Shown here one piece after another: positions 33,305 to 46,560 of a DNA stretch of 64,000 nucleotides. Each line of letters starts with the position of its first letter. Positions within the stretch are counted from its first letter, which is position 1. This stretch comes from Polytrichum commune (lineage: Eukaryota > Streptophyta > Polytrichopsida > Polytrichales > Polytrichaceae), in assembly GCA_950295325.1 (NCBI GenBank), contig OX485809.1, positions 24,008,144 through 24,072,143 on the forward strand. The letters are read 5' to 3'. The notes beneath the pieces were generated by a model. The model had not been told where the DNA came from. It was given only the letters and a program-made list of their open reading frames with translations, and searched no databases. The translations under genes and the position numbers were made by a program.

Positions 33305-36300
33305 CTAGGGGCGGAAGTCTATTTCTAGCCCAGGACACATTGCTTCTAGCTTCATAATCCCATCCGTAGTCAAAGATATTTTCCCACAATCCCAAATCGT
33401 GCAGTGACTCAAAAGTTGACACTGACTCAAATCGGGCACTTCTTGCAATTGGTGGCACTCCCATATGCTAAGCCGTTCCAACGCAGTCATGGGCATAGTG
33501 CTGATCAACCTCTCCAACCTCCGACAATCGTTAATTCTCAAGGCTTTCAATTCCGGGAACAAACTCAGATCTGGTAGCTCTCTGCATGCCCCAAGTCCCC
33601 AAAGTGTCAAAGTGTGTAGCGCCATTCCAGTTCCAATTCGAGGTTGGTCGACCCAAAGAGTGTCCGAGGACTTTGATATGCTCACCCCTGCCCATACCAC
33701 AATATGTGGGCAGGCCATCACTTCCAATTCTTCTAGTCTTGTCAAGTTGTGCATATCAGGTAATGTCTCCAAGCTATTGCAATTTGATATGGATATACTT
33801 CGTAAGGAAATCAAGTTGCCCAAACATGACACATCCTTAAAGCGGCATCTATGTATGTGTACCCTTTGTAATCTTGCTAGATTCAAGAGGTTGGGCATCA
33901 TTTCAATGCCCTCCCCCGAATTTTGTATCTCTAGATCTTCCAAGCTCACCACATCGCTAAAAGCTGGTGGTCCCCTCCAATTCCACACATGGAGGGTGAC
34001 TAATTTGTTCAACTTGTGAGGATTAAAGCCACCTTGTAGTGCTCGATGCTCAATTCTTAATGTTTGCAAACCTATTAGTTCACTTAAGCCTGAAACTCCT
34101 TTAAGTGAAGAGGAGTATCTCAAATCCAATCTTTGTAAGTTTGTGAGCTTGTGCATGTCCGGCAACGCAACAAGGCTATAGCACTGTGAGGCTATAAACT
34201 CCACCAAGGCCACTAAGTTGCCTAACCCCGGCACCACTACGATTGACTTACATCCATCAATGTTCAACTTCCGTAAACGTGTGAGTTGTTGTAGGTTGGG
34301 CAACTCGTTAAGGTTCGAACACAAGTAAAAAGAAAGTTCCTCCAAGGCCACTAAGTTGCCTAACCCCGGCACCGCTACAATTGACTTACATCCATCAATG
34401 TTCAACTTCCGTAAACGTGTGAGTTGTTGTAGGTTGGGCAACTCGTTAAGCTTCCAACACTTGTAAAAAGAAAGTTCCTCCAAGGCCACTAAGTTGCCTA
34501 ACCCCGGCACCGCTACAATTGAATAACAGGTGTTAAAGTTCAACTTCCGTAAACGTGTGAGTTGTTGTAGGTTGGGCAACTCGTTAAGGTTCGAACAATA
34601 GTCAAAAGAAAGTTCCTCCAAGGCAAATAAGTCACCCACACCAAGGCAAGACCGTAATGAATCACACCCAACAAGGTGCAAGTATCTCAAGTTGTAATGC
34701 TTTGGAGTAACGCCTGATATGGCCTTTTCATTAAAAAAACTTTCAAAGCCATTTTTACGTTTAACGCCCGACCGATTCAAAAATGCCAATTGATTATTTT
34801 TGGGTACTCCTAGAATATTCTGTCTCCAAGGACTCTCAATCGGAAAATCTCTTTTGGCATAACGAAGGCAACGCAAATTTTGTGGTATTGAAATCAAATT
34901 GATGGTGCCACCACATATCAATATTCGTAGTTCCTTCATGTCGGAAAAGGCAAGGTCAATAAGAGGATCTGAATGTGTGATAACCAAAGTTTGAAGAGAA
35001 TGATGCAATGCCTGCACACAACCATCCATGTCACATATATTTTAGTTTGACGTTAAATAATTATTCTATCTAGCATAAAGCTTAGATAAACATTAATCGC
35101 TATTGACATGTATTATTTAACTCTAATATACTATTACCATCAATTTCCTTGCATTGGAAGTTCAACTTCATTTCTAAGATCTAGGTAGCCCCCCCCCCCT
35201 TTCACAACACAAATGGATGCATGTTTAGGCCAAGGTTTCAATCTTCATATGGGCCTTTATTGCTTTTTGGCTTTCACCAAAAGGGACTACCTTTGACAAG
35301 ATGCAATAACACTTGTCCAATAGCCATGCTCTACAAAGCCGTTTATGGTTCACATATGAGCTTGCAGCTGTGATCAAAGATCCCGGCATGTGGACCCCTA
35401 ATTGATACCTAAATGACGTACATGGGTCACTATGATATTAAACCCCTTATATACAACAAGTTTATAAAGAAAAATAAATATCCACGTACTAACCGCATGG
35501 TAGAAAACGGACTCGTGTATTCATACTAAGCTTTTGAATTTAATGTTATAAATGCCTCCACTACATATACAATATAACAAATCATTAACGTAATAGGACT
35601 TTATTACATATAAAATCCACTTTCGATTTCCAATGAGAAAGTCACTAAACATTTTTTCATGCATAGCATGTAACTCAACACAATAATTTACCCACAATCC
35701 AAAGAGCAAAATTCAAGGGAGCCCATGAGCTCTCCAAGAGCCTTCAATTTGTAAAGCCTAGAACCCAAATGCCAATCTTAACAAGAATGAACATGGTCAT
35801 TATTGAGGACAATTACCATATGACAACAATGGATGAGAATGTGAATTGCTGAAACTAACCAATCTATTGTCAATTTTGTTGTTTAAACCATAGGGCCCCC
35901 TCTTGTACATCCACCTTTACTTCACATTTATTGATATTAGCTTTTCCAAATGTACACACCAAAGATAAATAATAACTCTCCCATATGTATACCATGTACG
36001 ATAATGCCTCAAATAATAACTCATCTTACACTCACGTTAGTTTGTACATGGTACAAAGAGTCCACCCCCTAGGTCAAAGATGAAGCATCCATCAATTATG
36101 TTGGATTCACACCAACCTTTGCTTGGTGTCGTCTTTGATTTTTCTAGCTTACAAGAGGTGATGAAGATTTTGAAGTGTTTGTGAAGTTGAATAGATTTCA
36201 ATGGCTTACAACCAATGATGTTAGATAGTTTGACAATCAAGCTCATATATTTAGTTGTTCAAACATTGATTTGTCAATAATCCATGGCTCACATATTTAG

Positions 36301-38377
36301 TTGTTCAAATATTTAGTTGTTCAAATATTGAGTTGTCAATAATCCATGGCTCACATTTAAATCAAAAGCCTGATGCATTGAAAATTTGTACCTCTCTCTC
36401 TTCCAATAATGATATGGACTTAGGCATCCATAAGCGGCGTGTACTATCCCCCGCTTCAAGTCTTTCAATTTCGCGTCCCATGTCCCTTAAGTGGTCATGC
36501 ATTGTAAAGCGACCTCCTCCATCCACTGAAATGAGTGCCTTCTTTTTAAGATTCCGAACGCCCAACCTAGGCTGCCAGTTTTGTGATCTCCAAACGCAAA
36601 TACCCATATCTTCCAACTCTCCAAGTAAAGCACATGCAATATCCAAAAACATCATTTTCTCTTTTTCTTCAAGCGTATCATAGCTGATTCGAAGACACTT
36701 CAAGATTTTCGTATCATCCAGTGTCCCACCGGAATTCAACTTGCTCTTCACATCCTCCCACACATCCAAATCCACCTCTTTCTTCAAGAGACATCCGTAA
36801 ATTTTCAACACCAATGGAACTCCACAACATAGCTCACTGATCTCTGTCGCCAATGCTTCATATTTTGGTCTCATTTCACAATCCCTTCCAAAGGCAAAAG
36901 ATGTAAACACTCGTTTCGAATCTTGCGGATTCAACATTTTGACCTCATGAACATAAACCTCTTGCTCGATGGGTTCAAATATGTTCGAAGCTTCAAACAC
37001 ATGCTTGTCGCGTGATGTCACAATGCATACGCTACCTTCTTTTAGCATCTTGCGTGTCATCATGTAATTCAACATCTCAACATCAAAAACATCATCAAAG
37101 ACCACGAGAATTTTTTTCTTGCTTAACCTTTCCTCAAGAATAGGTTTCAACTCCGATTTGTTGTCCTTATCGGTCAGACTTGAACAAAGATCCTTCAACA
37201 ACCGCTTTTGAATATCCACCACTCCATGACTTGGCATTAGCTTCTCTGTTACATCCTCTACAAAACAACTTGCTTCAAACCTTTTGCACAATTGGTTATA
37301 TACCTCTTTTGCCAAAGTCGTCTTTCCGATTCCACCCATTCCCCACAAACCCAACGCAGAAACTTCCTTCTCCAAGACTTGGCATTGAATTAGCTTGTCG
37401 GCAACTTGTTTCACACCAGCCACATGTTCACCCACATCCAAAGGCAATGACTTGTTCGCCAATTCCAATACTCTTTCGACAACCTTCGCCACCAAATCCA
37501 CTTCCAAGCTTTCACAAACAAGAAAATATTATAAAATTTAGTTTGGAATAAGAATAATGTAGAGTTAACATCCAATACTTCTAATAACACAATACATGCA
37601 CATACGATAACATTCTAGGTCTAGTGTCAAGAATGATGTAGTTTAACCATCTAGACCATTTCACAACACAATATATTATGGAGATAAAGTACCTTGTCGA
37701 TTTATTGCAGTGCTCCCAACCCATAAGTTTAGAAGCTACTTCCAAATCTGCTTTCCATTGTTCAATAAGATTTGAGTTGAATTTCTTTTTCAACTTCTCG
37801 AATCCATCTTTAAATTGACCTATTTCTGGATTACGCAATTCCCAAGGTTTCACATTGTAGAATATTGGAAGAATCTCCTTGCGTGGATGAGCCTCCAACA
37901 TGACATGTAGTTCCTTCAAACACCACTCGGACTCTGCATATCTCTCTGAAAAGACCACCACAACTATCGGAGTATTCTTGATTCCATCCTCGATAGAATT
38001 CCAACACTCTTCACCAATACGAATAGATTTGCGATCTAGGTATGGTTGCAACCCTTGTCTTTTGAGGTCCTCATACAAAAACCCCACAAACCCTGTCTTC
38101 GTGTCTGGGCCTCTATGGCTTAAAAAAACATCGTACTTTCCAAATTTATCTGCACATCAACAAGGTGATAGGTTGGTACAAATCTCCGCAATGTCCAACT
38201 TTGTAAACTATAGTATTTGTTATCAAAACCTCCTCCATCGACATACGATAAACTAATATACCACACAAGGAAATTTCTAAACAAGTCAAAACGCCTCAGT
38301 TCAAACTGGATCTTACTCTCCCTTGTGGCTTCCATCGTGATAGGTGAATGGTGGGAGCAACTAGCCTCATTCGCCAT
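33305..38377 (-). CDS. TIR-NB-LRR (TNL) immune receptor, complete, 4 exons, 1113 aa
   Basis: Intracellular pathogen sensor of the TNL class. Model: 38377-38317, 38149-37693, 37508-36392, 35011-33305. All GT..AG borders fit and phases match (1, 2, 0), giving one open frame with no stops. Exon 1 is short (MANEASCSHHSPITMEATRE). Exon 2 is TIR: KYDVFLSHRGPDTKTGFVGF, SERYAESEWCLKEL with the conserved NADase-type Glu, IFYNVKPWELR. Exon 3 is NB-ARC: P-loop GMGGIGKTTLAKEV, kinase-2 ILVVFDDVFD, RNBS-B CIVTSRD, GLPL-like CCGVPLVLK, and FTMHDHLRDMGREI (MHD). Exon 4 is LRR, including three exact-period 46-residue units, ending in TAG at 33307-33305. GLPL reads GVPL, a mild change. The start could lie further upstream. 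The HRGPDTK-type TIR resembles non-seed plant TNLs. Confidence 0.92.
34204..34617 (-). repeat. Three 138-bp tandem LRR-coding units inside the TNL
   Basis: Units start at 34204, 34342 and 34480, exactly 138 bp (46 codons) apart, with a partial fourth from 34618. Each encodes about two leucine-rich repeats (LEELSF..C..LNELPNLQQL and RLRKLNIDGCKSIVAVPGL). Near-identity shows recent in-frame expansion. Confidence 0.9.
35012..36391 (-). other. Large third intron of the TNL, carrying a dispersed repeat
   Basis: 1380 bp between the NB-ARC and LRR exons, including an 11-C run at 35189-35199. 35760-36070 matches 46243-46550 (AACCCAAATGC, ACCATATGACAA, GTCCACCCCCT), so other TNL intron copies or a shared repeat exist in the region. 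A TTTAGTTGTTCAAATATTGA-type word is repeated near 36248-36335. Confidence 0.6.
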
Positions 38378-40860
38378 AGCTCCGTGACAGTAGGCAAATT
38401 CTGCATTGAAATTGATTGCACAAAATGAATAAATAAAATGATCCAAATGTGCAATTTTTATTATTTTCCCGTCATCATTCAACCTATGGGCAATGTTATA
38501 CAATCAACATCATCATATAACCAATGCAAATTATGTGAAAGACATGCAAATGATGCTAATATTTACAAATGTTGTCAACAACCTTGAGTTCCTCATACAT
38601 TACAATCTTCAACAAAAGTTGACATCCTAAATGCTAGCTTAACAACTTTGATGCGGGCGCCTCATTGCATCTGCTATGACAAAGATTGCAAACCTTTGTC
38701 CATCCAATCCTAGAACATGCTTGTTTATGCCTTCAAAATCACTCTCGGTATTGTATACATATTAACCCTATAATGAAAACTTGCAGTTTAGGGATAAATG
38801 CCACCTAGACGTTACTTTGTGATCAAGACGTTACTCTTGATCTAGATAGTGAATGAGACATATGGACGCCTTAGTGGTATAGAAGACTCAGTACATCATT
38901 GTACACACCTTGTTTGCTTGACTCGCCTTTCAAACCTTATATATGTTAAGAAACCCTAAGAAACCTAGCAAGAGCCTTCAAACACAACCTCGCAACCATT
39001 CTAAGGGCAGAGGGAGAAGGGTTGAGACCACCTTCCAAAACACCACATCAAGGTACTCACACTCTCGGACTTGATACCGACAACACTTTTGACGTATGGA
39101 TTTAACCATCTCTCCACTTCTAGAATTTCGAGAAACATTTCGCTATCTATCTATAGTCCGACAATTACAATGAAACACAAGTGAAACACCGCATGGAGGA
39201 ACTCATAACCAACTCCTCCTTGTGATACTAAATTAAGCCAAGGACTAGAAACACCCTCCTAACTCTTGACACGTGCCCAAAAACTCCCAATTCACAATTA
39301 CTACACCACTAACGTCGGTCAACCAAGATCACGGTCATTGAATGTTTTGACTCGTTCCACCACTCTCAAAACATAATAACACAAATGACCAAGCTATTTT
39401 CCTTGACAAAAATCATGGCTTACGATTGGTGACAAATTTTCTAGTTGCTCATGTCCTCGTGTGTGAGTCATGACTTTCTACTGGAACACTTTATCCGAAC
39501 GTTAGACGTTTGGGATCGTTGGCACTCGTACACACGAGGCTATTTTTTTTGAAACGTCCACCGTTTAGGGTGTGCAAGCGGTGTATAAGATGAAACAAAA
39601 CATGTAAGCACAAACAAAAGTTATGAGTTATGAGAACACACCCGTGGTGATAAAAGAGCGAAGCCAATGCAGAAGCTTGGTTCGAAGATGGCCGTCTGGG
39701 GCGTGTGGTGCTCGGAGAAGAAGATAAAGTTCAAGAAGAAGAAGTACCGCTTGGTGGATGTGTTGGACCAGAAGTCCACTTACCTCCACGTGTATGCAAA
39801 CACTTCCCACTACCACCAAAGGACATGCTATCCTTAATTTGTCTGCCCTGAAAGTATCAAAAATTGTGGTATATTCTTTTCTTAATTTCACTCTGAACTT
39901 AGACTATGCCGGTCACCAAATCTCCAACTTTAATTGCACAAAATCATAGTACGTTCCAAATTTCTGGCAACTCCAAATTTCTGCAATCCCTAGCATCACA
40001 ATTGACACGTCCACCCTCCCATCAGACAATTTAACCTTATACCACATCATCCAACCATAAACTTTTGCAGTCCTCCAAAGCTACACAGATCGAATAATAT
40101 ATACAATTGTTGTCCATATTTCCTTGGATCGACAGCCTGGATGGCTCTATACATTCCTCCACAGGAACCACCTTTTCGATATAATTTCTCAAAATGTTAC
40201 CGATTGTTCATTGTATCTGCCTTCGAAAAGAGTTGTACATGATCACAAAACAACCAACATAAGCGAAGAGCGTTGAGGCCAAATGAAGCAACCCGACTTC
40301 CTTACTAACTTAAACCACTTCCATTAGAAACTAAGTTTGATTTGTGACATATAGTACCCTTTGTTTCCTCAAACAAAAGGATTTCAGGTTATACTTTCCG
40401 AAGATGGAAGGTGTTGTATTCAAAACAACCAACTCTCGGCACAAGTCGAGTTGAGTTGAAGGACAACTCAAGTGTATTCCAACCTGTGAAAACTTCCATT
40501 TCGTTTTGAAGGTCACTAAAAATGTCTCCTTCCGTGAAGGACAAAGACAAAGACAACCTTCGATGTAAGTATGTGATTTGATTCTCAAAAGTCTACAAGT
40601 ACATGGATTCAAGAGCTACAGAACAACTCACAAAAGGGATCACCGAAGCTTTTGAGAAATCTCGTCGTCGTATATTACACTCCAGCTGACCAGAATAGAG
40701 AAAGTTGTAAGCCAACACGTCCACTACAGTGGTGCTATCCTTTTCTTGTCCGCCTTGACAGAACGTCGCAGTAATTGTGGTGCACTAGTTCATAAGGAAT
40801 GAAGGTCGCCTTAGGCACGAGCTAGCCACACATGACATGACATGACACCTCCACACACAT
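38378..40860. other. TNL upstream region and AT-rich DNA, nothing else recognised
   Basis: Would contain the TNL promoter, but no element can be named. No convincing coding frame. Confidence 0.4.
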
Positions 40861-41340
40861 TGCCAAAGCTACTTCCTCACAACTCCTGCGACCTTCACAA
40901 ACCTCAAAGCTCCGGACACCACCGACACCCAACCCTCAAATAATTCCACTGCTCCGCACACAGCCTCCCCACGGATCTGAAACAAACTGTGCAGGTGAAG
41001 CAAAGTGAGAACTATGGCGTTCCCGTCGACTGGTCGGCTATGGCGCACGTCGCAGAAAGGGTTGCTTCGCCTGCGAGGAAGTTGAAGGAGCTTGGGCGGG
41101 GCAGACGAAGCAACAATGAGGAGACGGCGAGAGATGTCGATTGTCAATTGACGGGAAATGTGCTGAGGTTGGCAGCAAGGGAGCCACAGAGACGGTGAAG
41201 TGTGTGCAGAGCTGGGTGTGGAGGAAGACACACTTCCAGCGAGAGTTTGGGGGGGAACACACAGCGTGGCTTCATCAGCAGCAGTGTCAACACGCTTTCC
41301 CCATCTTCCGGGCATCTTCCTGAATATTATACTTATGAAT
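40860..41340. other. GC-rich block; partial copy at 49470-49600
   Basis: Frames on both strands are open by composition. A plus-strand ATG at 41014 gives only 23 codons (MAFPSTGRLWRTSQKG...). The end (CTTCATCAGCAGCAGTGTCA and onward) recurs almost exactly at 49548. It could be a promoter or first-exon remnant; no gene is called. Confidence 0.35.
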
Positions 41341-41900
41341 AAAATGACAGACTACACAAAATATCCCCTTCCGGGGGATCCTCCGGAGAGCCCATCACTG
41401 GGCCTCTGGCCAGCATCTGCGGCAAGCATCTGTGTTTCGTGGACCTTCAGTCACCGCCGGGCCCATGAAGTTTCTCCAACACTGGAGGAAGTTTCTTGCA
41501 ACATGCTGACATTGTACTCAGCGCCGAGCGGGGCCTGAGATGCCTGGGACAGTCAGTCTGTCACATTAACTAATTCACACTTTCTCCAACCATGAATCCA
41601 AAGTTGCAAAAACTGATAATAATAAGAAGAATAAGAAGAATAAGAATATCATTCTTTGAATGACATGATTGAATGACTTGACTTGAGGGCCGCGGAGAGT
41701 TCACCGACCTAAATAAGTCATCATAGCTGCGTAGTAGTAGCTGAGTAGTAGTAGTAGTGAATAGGAGCTGTGTCAAACGGTAGGAAGCTTACTTTGGAGT
41801 CGTTCTAATTCCGACCAGTCTCGTTTAATTAAGAGAATTAAGGATGTGGATACTAATTAAGAGGAGCATCTCCACACGTTCCCATGAATATTATACTTAT
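41340..41900. mobile_element. About 560-bp insertion flanked by 16-bp direct repeats
   Basis: TGAATATTATACTTAT occurs at about 41322-41337 and again at about 41884-41899. The homologous copy at 49590 has the site only once, so the sequence between is an insertion here or a precise excision there. It contains AAT/AAG and GTA triplet runs (about 41615-41648, 41730-41760) and has no coding potential. Confidence 0.45.
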
Positions 41901-42650
41901 TGAGTTGCAGAAAAACAACATACAACACTAAATATTGTTGTATTTAGTGTCACCTACTACTTAGAATCACGCAATGCTCTAATTATTTACTATATATCTC
42001 ATTTTTTGGCTAATAAAGGTCAAATTGGTTGTTTGGATGTTATAGAACATTAACATTTTTACCTGGTAAAAATCTACATTAATAGGGAGAAAAGAATAGC
42101 ATTGTGTAACTCCAAATAGTAAGTCACACTAAATATCATATCTAGTGTAGCAAGGAAGATATTTTCTTATAAATGAGTGGTGAAATTTGGCAACCAGGGT
42201 TGGACACCCACTTCTTTGAGTTGTGGTCACATAAATACAAAAGATTGTGTACTTCTATCCGAAGTCCACTTCTAGAGATAAACACATACAATTCTTGGTT
42301 GTTTTATAAGTCGTAAAAATACTAGCCCAATCTGAAAATAAATAAACAAATTTCCTTCTTTGACAACCAATTTCACACGTTGATCAAGTCTCTCTCCAAG
42401 TAAACCCAATTTGATTTCAACATTGCCAACACTAATGAATATGTTGTCAAGACTACTGCTATTGTCAGTCTAATGAGAATGAGAATGAGAAAAGCAATAG
42501 TTGAGATCAAGTAGTTAGAATAGCACATCATGGTGGACAACCCACTCTTCCTTGGATTTGTGACCCAGTTGAATCTTATCCAATCCCCAAAACTAGCTAG
42601 TACAAAACTTGTGAATCACACTCAAGCTTGTGGGGAAACTTCGCTACAAT
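41900..42650. repeat. Dispersed repeat blocks shared with 45838-46240 and 49600-49925
   Basis: 41900-42240 matches 49600-49925 (TAACTCCAAATAGTAAGT, ATAAATGAGTGGTGA, GACACCCACTTCTTTGAG). 42230-42650 matches 45838-46240 (CTTCTTTGACAACCAATTTC, TCTCTCTCCAAGTAAACCCA). Direct orientation; no coding frame. Confidence 0.65.
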
Positions 42651-45600
42651 TTGTTTAAGGAAGGTTGAATGTTGAAACATGCTCTTTTTCAAAACAAAAA
42701 TAAATTTTATAAAATAACCTAAGTCTTAGATCATCTTATGTTACATATTTAGAAATTAGCTTCAAAGACCCCAAATGAATTGAATGGGACTCATTTGAAA
42801 TGAATCATTGTAGAGTGAGGTTTGGTTCAACACTTTGAGTGCCGCAAACTAATGTCCACAAATTTATATTGAGCATGATCTTGACCAATGAAGTGTGTGC
42901 TAATTTTCCCCATAAATAAAAGATGGTTGACACAATTGTAGGGGATAGTTGAAGTTTGAGGATGGGGACTAGACCACCTCTCTTTTCCATATCCCTTCAT
43001 TTGATTCTCAATCGAACAGAAAAAGCATGATTTTCATAATCATGTTGGAGTGGGCATGAAATTGTTGTTTTTTACATTGATTTCTATTTCATGATGCAAT
43101 ATTCTTATTATTCAAATTTTGCCCGATTCTTTTCATAATTTATGGATTATGAAAAAAATTCTTTAGATTAGTTGTTACATTGAATAAAAGCATCTTAAGT
43201 GGGAATCGGCCCCTAATGGGTGTAGGCATTAAACCTATAGATGTCCCATTGGCTCACCCCTAGGACCACGTACAAGAGAACAAGCTCAATTTACATCGCA
43301 TCAAAACGACATTTCTTTTCCATTTCTTTTTCAAATGGGATAAATCAAAATCAAAATACATCTCAAATAATGTTTTTATATATATTTGGGTGGGTCCAAA
43401 ACCATGGTTTTTGCCCCTCAAATGTTCTTTTGAGATTTATGACCAATATCTTACATGAATAAAAGAGAATTACATGAATATCTTACATGAAGATAACCTT
43501 CTTTATTTTATTTTTTTATAAGGGAGTCAACTATTCGTTGATCAAATGAAATCCTAGCTTCAATTTCTTTCCAATGCAGAGCTTTGTGTAGTGTACAAAA
43601 TGAATTGTTATTGTGGGACCCATAGTAATGTGAAGAACGGTCTTGAACGTGGACTCAAATGTACTATAAAGGGGCTACTAGATCCTCCAAATGAAAGTTG
43701 CCAGATTAACACCCATTGATGTTAACGCTTGGTGTATGTGTGTTAAACATCTAAGTTTAGGTTCAAGTTAAGTTTGTGCACCCAACATGATTGTGTATAA
43801 GAGTCTTCGTCTGCTCATTTCTTTCCAAGAAATTTGTCCCAAGGTCCCAATAACAATGCTGATAACTTGCCTATAGAGTTCAATCGATGTGGTACTAAGG
43901 AAGATGTGCCTAATTCCAACATAGCAATAATTTGGACACATGTATTTCACTGGTACATCAAAATTATTCTTAGATGTGGATCTAAGAATGGACACAAAAA
44001 AGACATGTGTTTAGTAAAGGTTAGATTACGTGCTCAAAATATGCTAACCATTTTAGTTTCAATAGTCAACGTGATTGGGGAGACCTATATGACCACTTGA
44101 TGAGCCCGAGAATCTTCACTTTGAGAATGAACAAGAGATTGATAAGCTTCAAAATTTATGAGGCAAATGACTACATGCATGATTTAGAATGGCTAATCAT
44201 CTCCCACTAATTGTGTGTTTCATATCCTACGAGAAGTGGGTCCAAAGATTTTTTTTTCCAAATAACACACGTCTACCTTAGTGGGTCCATATCATAGTAC
44301 CCCATGCTTCATAATTTCCATGGGGGAGGGAATAAGCCGACATGTAGGTTATCCATTGGCCTTGGACACAAAAGAGATACACAATAGTTCTTGCCTACTT
44401 TCAAGAGCTTTTATCTTTGCATATACAGGTCTTCATTTAGAATATTAATAAATTGCAAATGATTAGTAAAGTGTACAACACTTGTGGCTTGGTTAGTAAG
44501 TTACGTGGTCCTATCATGGGCACTTCCAATTCCATAGACAATTTTGATTTTTGGGACTAATCGAGAATCGTCTCATCATGTAAGAAATTGCAACGCCAAA
44601 AAAATGTCATTTCAAGTTTCATAATCAAAGACGAGATGCAAACATTATAGGAGGTCAAAGTGAAGATTCTTAATTTCTTGCAGTGATCACATAGGCCCTC
44701 CCAATTGTTAGGGAATAGGGATTTCGAGAACATTTAATCTACTTATTAAGTAAATTGAACTTTGTCAACTCTCAAAGTTGGATGGGGGTTGGATGTACCT
44801 CTTGAATAATATTGGATATCTATGCATGCATGCTAAGGTATGTATACCCAAGACCAACACTATCTACCACAACCATACGTTTAGTGGCTTCAAATGTATG
44901 ACCATGATAGATGGTGTTGATCTTGGGCTTGTCTACCTTAACATAACCTATTTGACCTTAAAAAAGCACAAGAGCTCAAATTTAAAGTCTAGGAGACCCA
45001 TTTAAGATGAGTTGAACACAAACTTATAGGTGGCATTTTGAACTAGAGTCTCTTTATTGCCAATGGATGAGTTTACATTGTTGGTAGGACACATTTCCTC
45101 CTTTTAGATCTTATGTAGTCAATCAACGATCACATCAATCAAACTTTCAAAAGATTGGATCAACTTATAATAAAGTTATCGTAAAGTATGGGGATCCATT
45201 GGGGTTTAAATCTCCTAATGGTCCCTTGTTTCAGTGTAACCATAAAGTCTTGGAGGGCTTCTTTGAGTTTTAGGCGCTGACATGTTTCATCTTCATATGA
45301 CCAAAGAATTATTTTATTTTATTTGCCACGAATATGCACATGCTTATCTAAGCACTCCTTGCTCCTCTCACAACTTGTGTATACCCCAAATAGAATCAAA
45401 CTCAAGAAAGGAACTCAAATGTTTCTCAAAGGTTTTTTTAGCCTTGGCTTAGAAACAAAAGGAGCTTGCTTCTTTCTTTAAACTATTTAAAAAAAAATCT
45501 CACCGACACAAGTCTTGGAAGTGGAAAATAGTGGAGATTCCTTCAAAATTGGGGTTTTACTCTCCACTTTCGGTGACTTCATGGTTGACTTAATGACTAG

Positions 45601-45830
45601 GTACCAATGCAATAAGAAAACCGCTCACAAAGCCTTTGAAAAGGGCCCTTGGATCTCCTATCAAGGTTGAAGTCCTTGTATGCACTTCAAATTGAAGGGC
45701 ACCAAAATAAATGCACTTCATGTGAACTTTAACTTTTTCAAGAGCCCTTCACATTTTAAATTTAAATTTTGTTAGTTTTGTTATAACCATATTTTCGAAG
45801 CTTTGAAAGCAACATGTCATTCAGAATTGA
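42650..45830. other. Non-coding DNA with a dispersed repeat copy at 43880-44240
   Basis: Only the partner of 22150-22520 is recognised. At 45670-45760, words such as TTGAAGGGCACC and AGAGCCCTTCA recall the hAT arms of 22704-25695 and may be an old remnant. Confidence 0.4.
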
Positions 45831-45837
45831 CATAATT

Positions 45838-46560
45838 TGGTCACATAAATATAGGAGATTGTGTACTTCTACTCAAAGTCCACTTCTAGAGATAAACACA
45901 TTCTTGGTTGTTTTATAAGTCACAAAAATACTAGCCCAATCCAAAAATAAATAAAGAAACTTCCTTCTTTGACAACCAATTTCACATGTTGATCAAGTCT
46001 CTCTCCAAGTAAACCCAATTTGATTTTAGCATTGCCAACACTAATGAAGATGTTGTCAATACCACACTTACTGCCTTTCAAATGAGAATGAGAAAAACAA
46101 CAATTGAGATCAAGTAGTTACTAGATTAGCATTTCATGGTGGACATCCCACTCGTGCTTGGATTTGTGACCCAATTGAATCTTATCAATCCCCAAAACTA
46201 GCTAGTACAAAACTTGTGAATCACACTCAAGCTTGTGGAGAAACCCAAATGCAAGCCCTAACAAGAATGGACATGGTAGTCATTGGGGACGATCATTACC
46301 ATATGACAAAAATGAATGAAAACATAAATTCGATGAAACTGGCACATCTATCATTAATTTGTTCTCTGGGCCTTAGGGCCCCTTTTTGTACATCTACCTT
46401 TACTTCAAAATTGTTAATAATCTAATAAAATATACACACTAGAGGAAAACAATACCTCTCCCTCATGCAATGTACGCTAATGCCTCAAATGATGCCCTTT
46501 CTACACTCACGTCAATTCATACGTGATATAAAAAGTCCACCCCCTGGGGTGTCGATCTCC
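45838..46560. repeat. Joined copies of the 42230-42650 repeat and the TNL-intron repeat
   Basis: 45838-46240 matches 42230-42650, and 46243-46550 matches 35760-36070 inside the TNL intron. The join suggests that a TNL-linked block was duplicated and then rearranged. Confidence 0.6.

Noticed and set aside
40869-41315. 148-codon minus-strand and overlapping plus-strand frames
   Set aside because: GC-rich DNA open in several frames; the partial copy at 49470 does not keep any of them.
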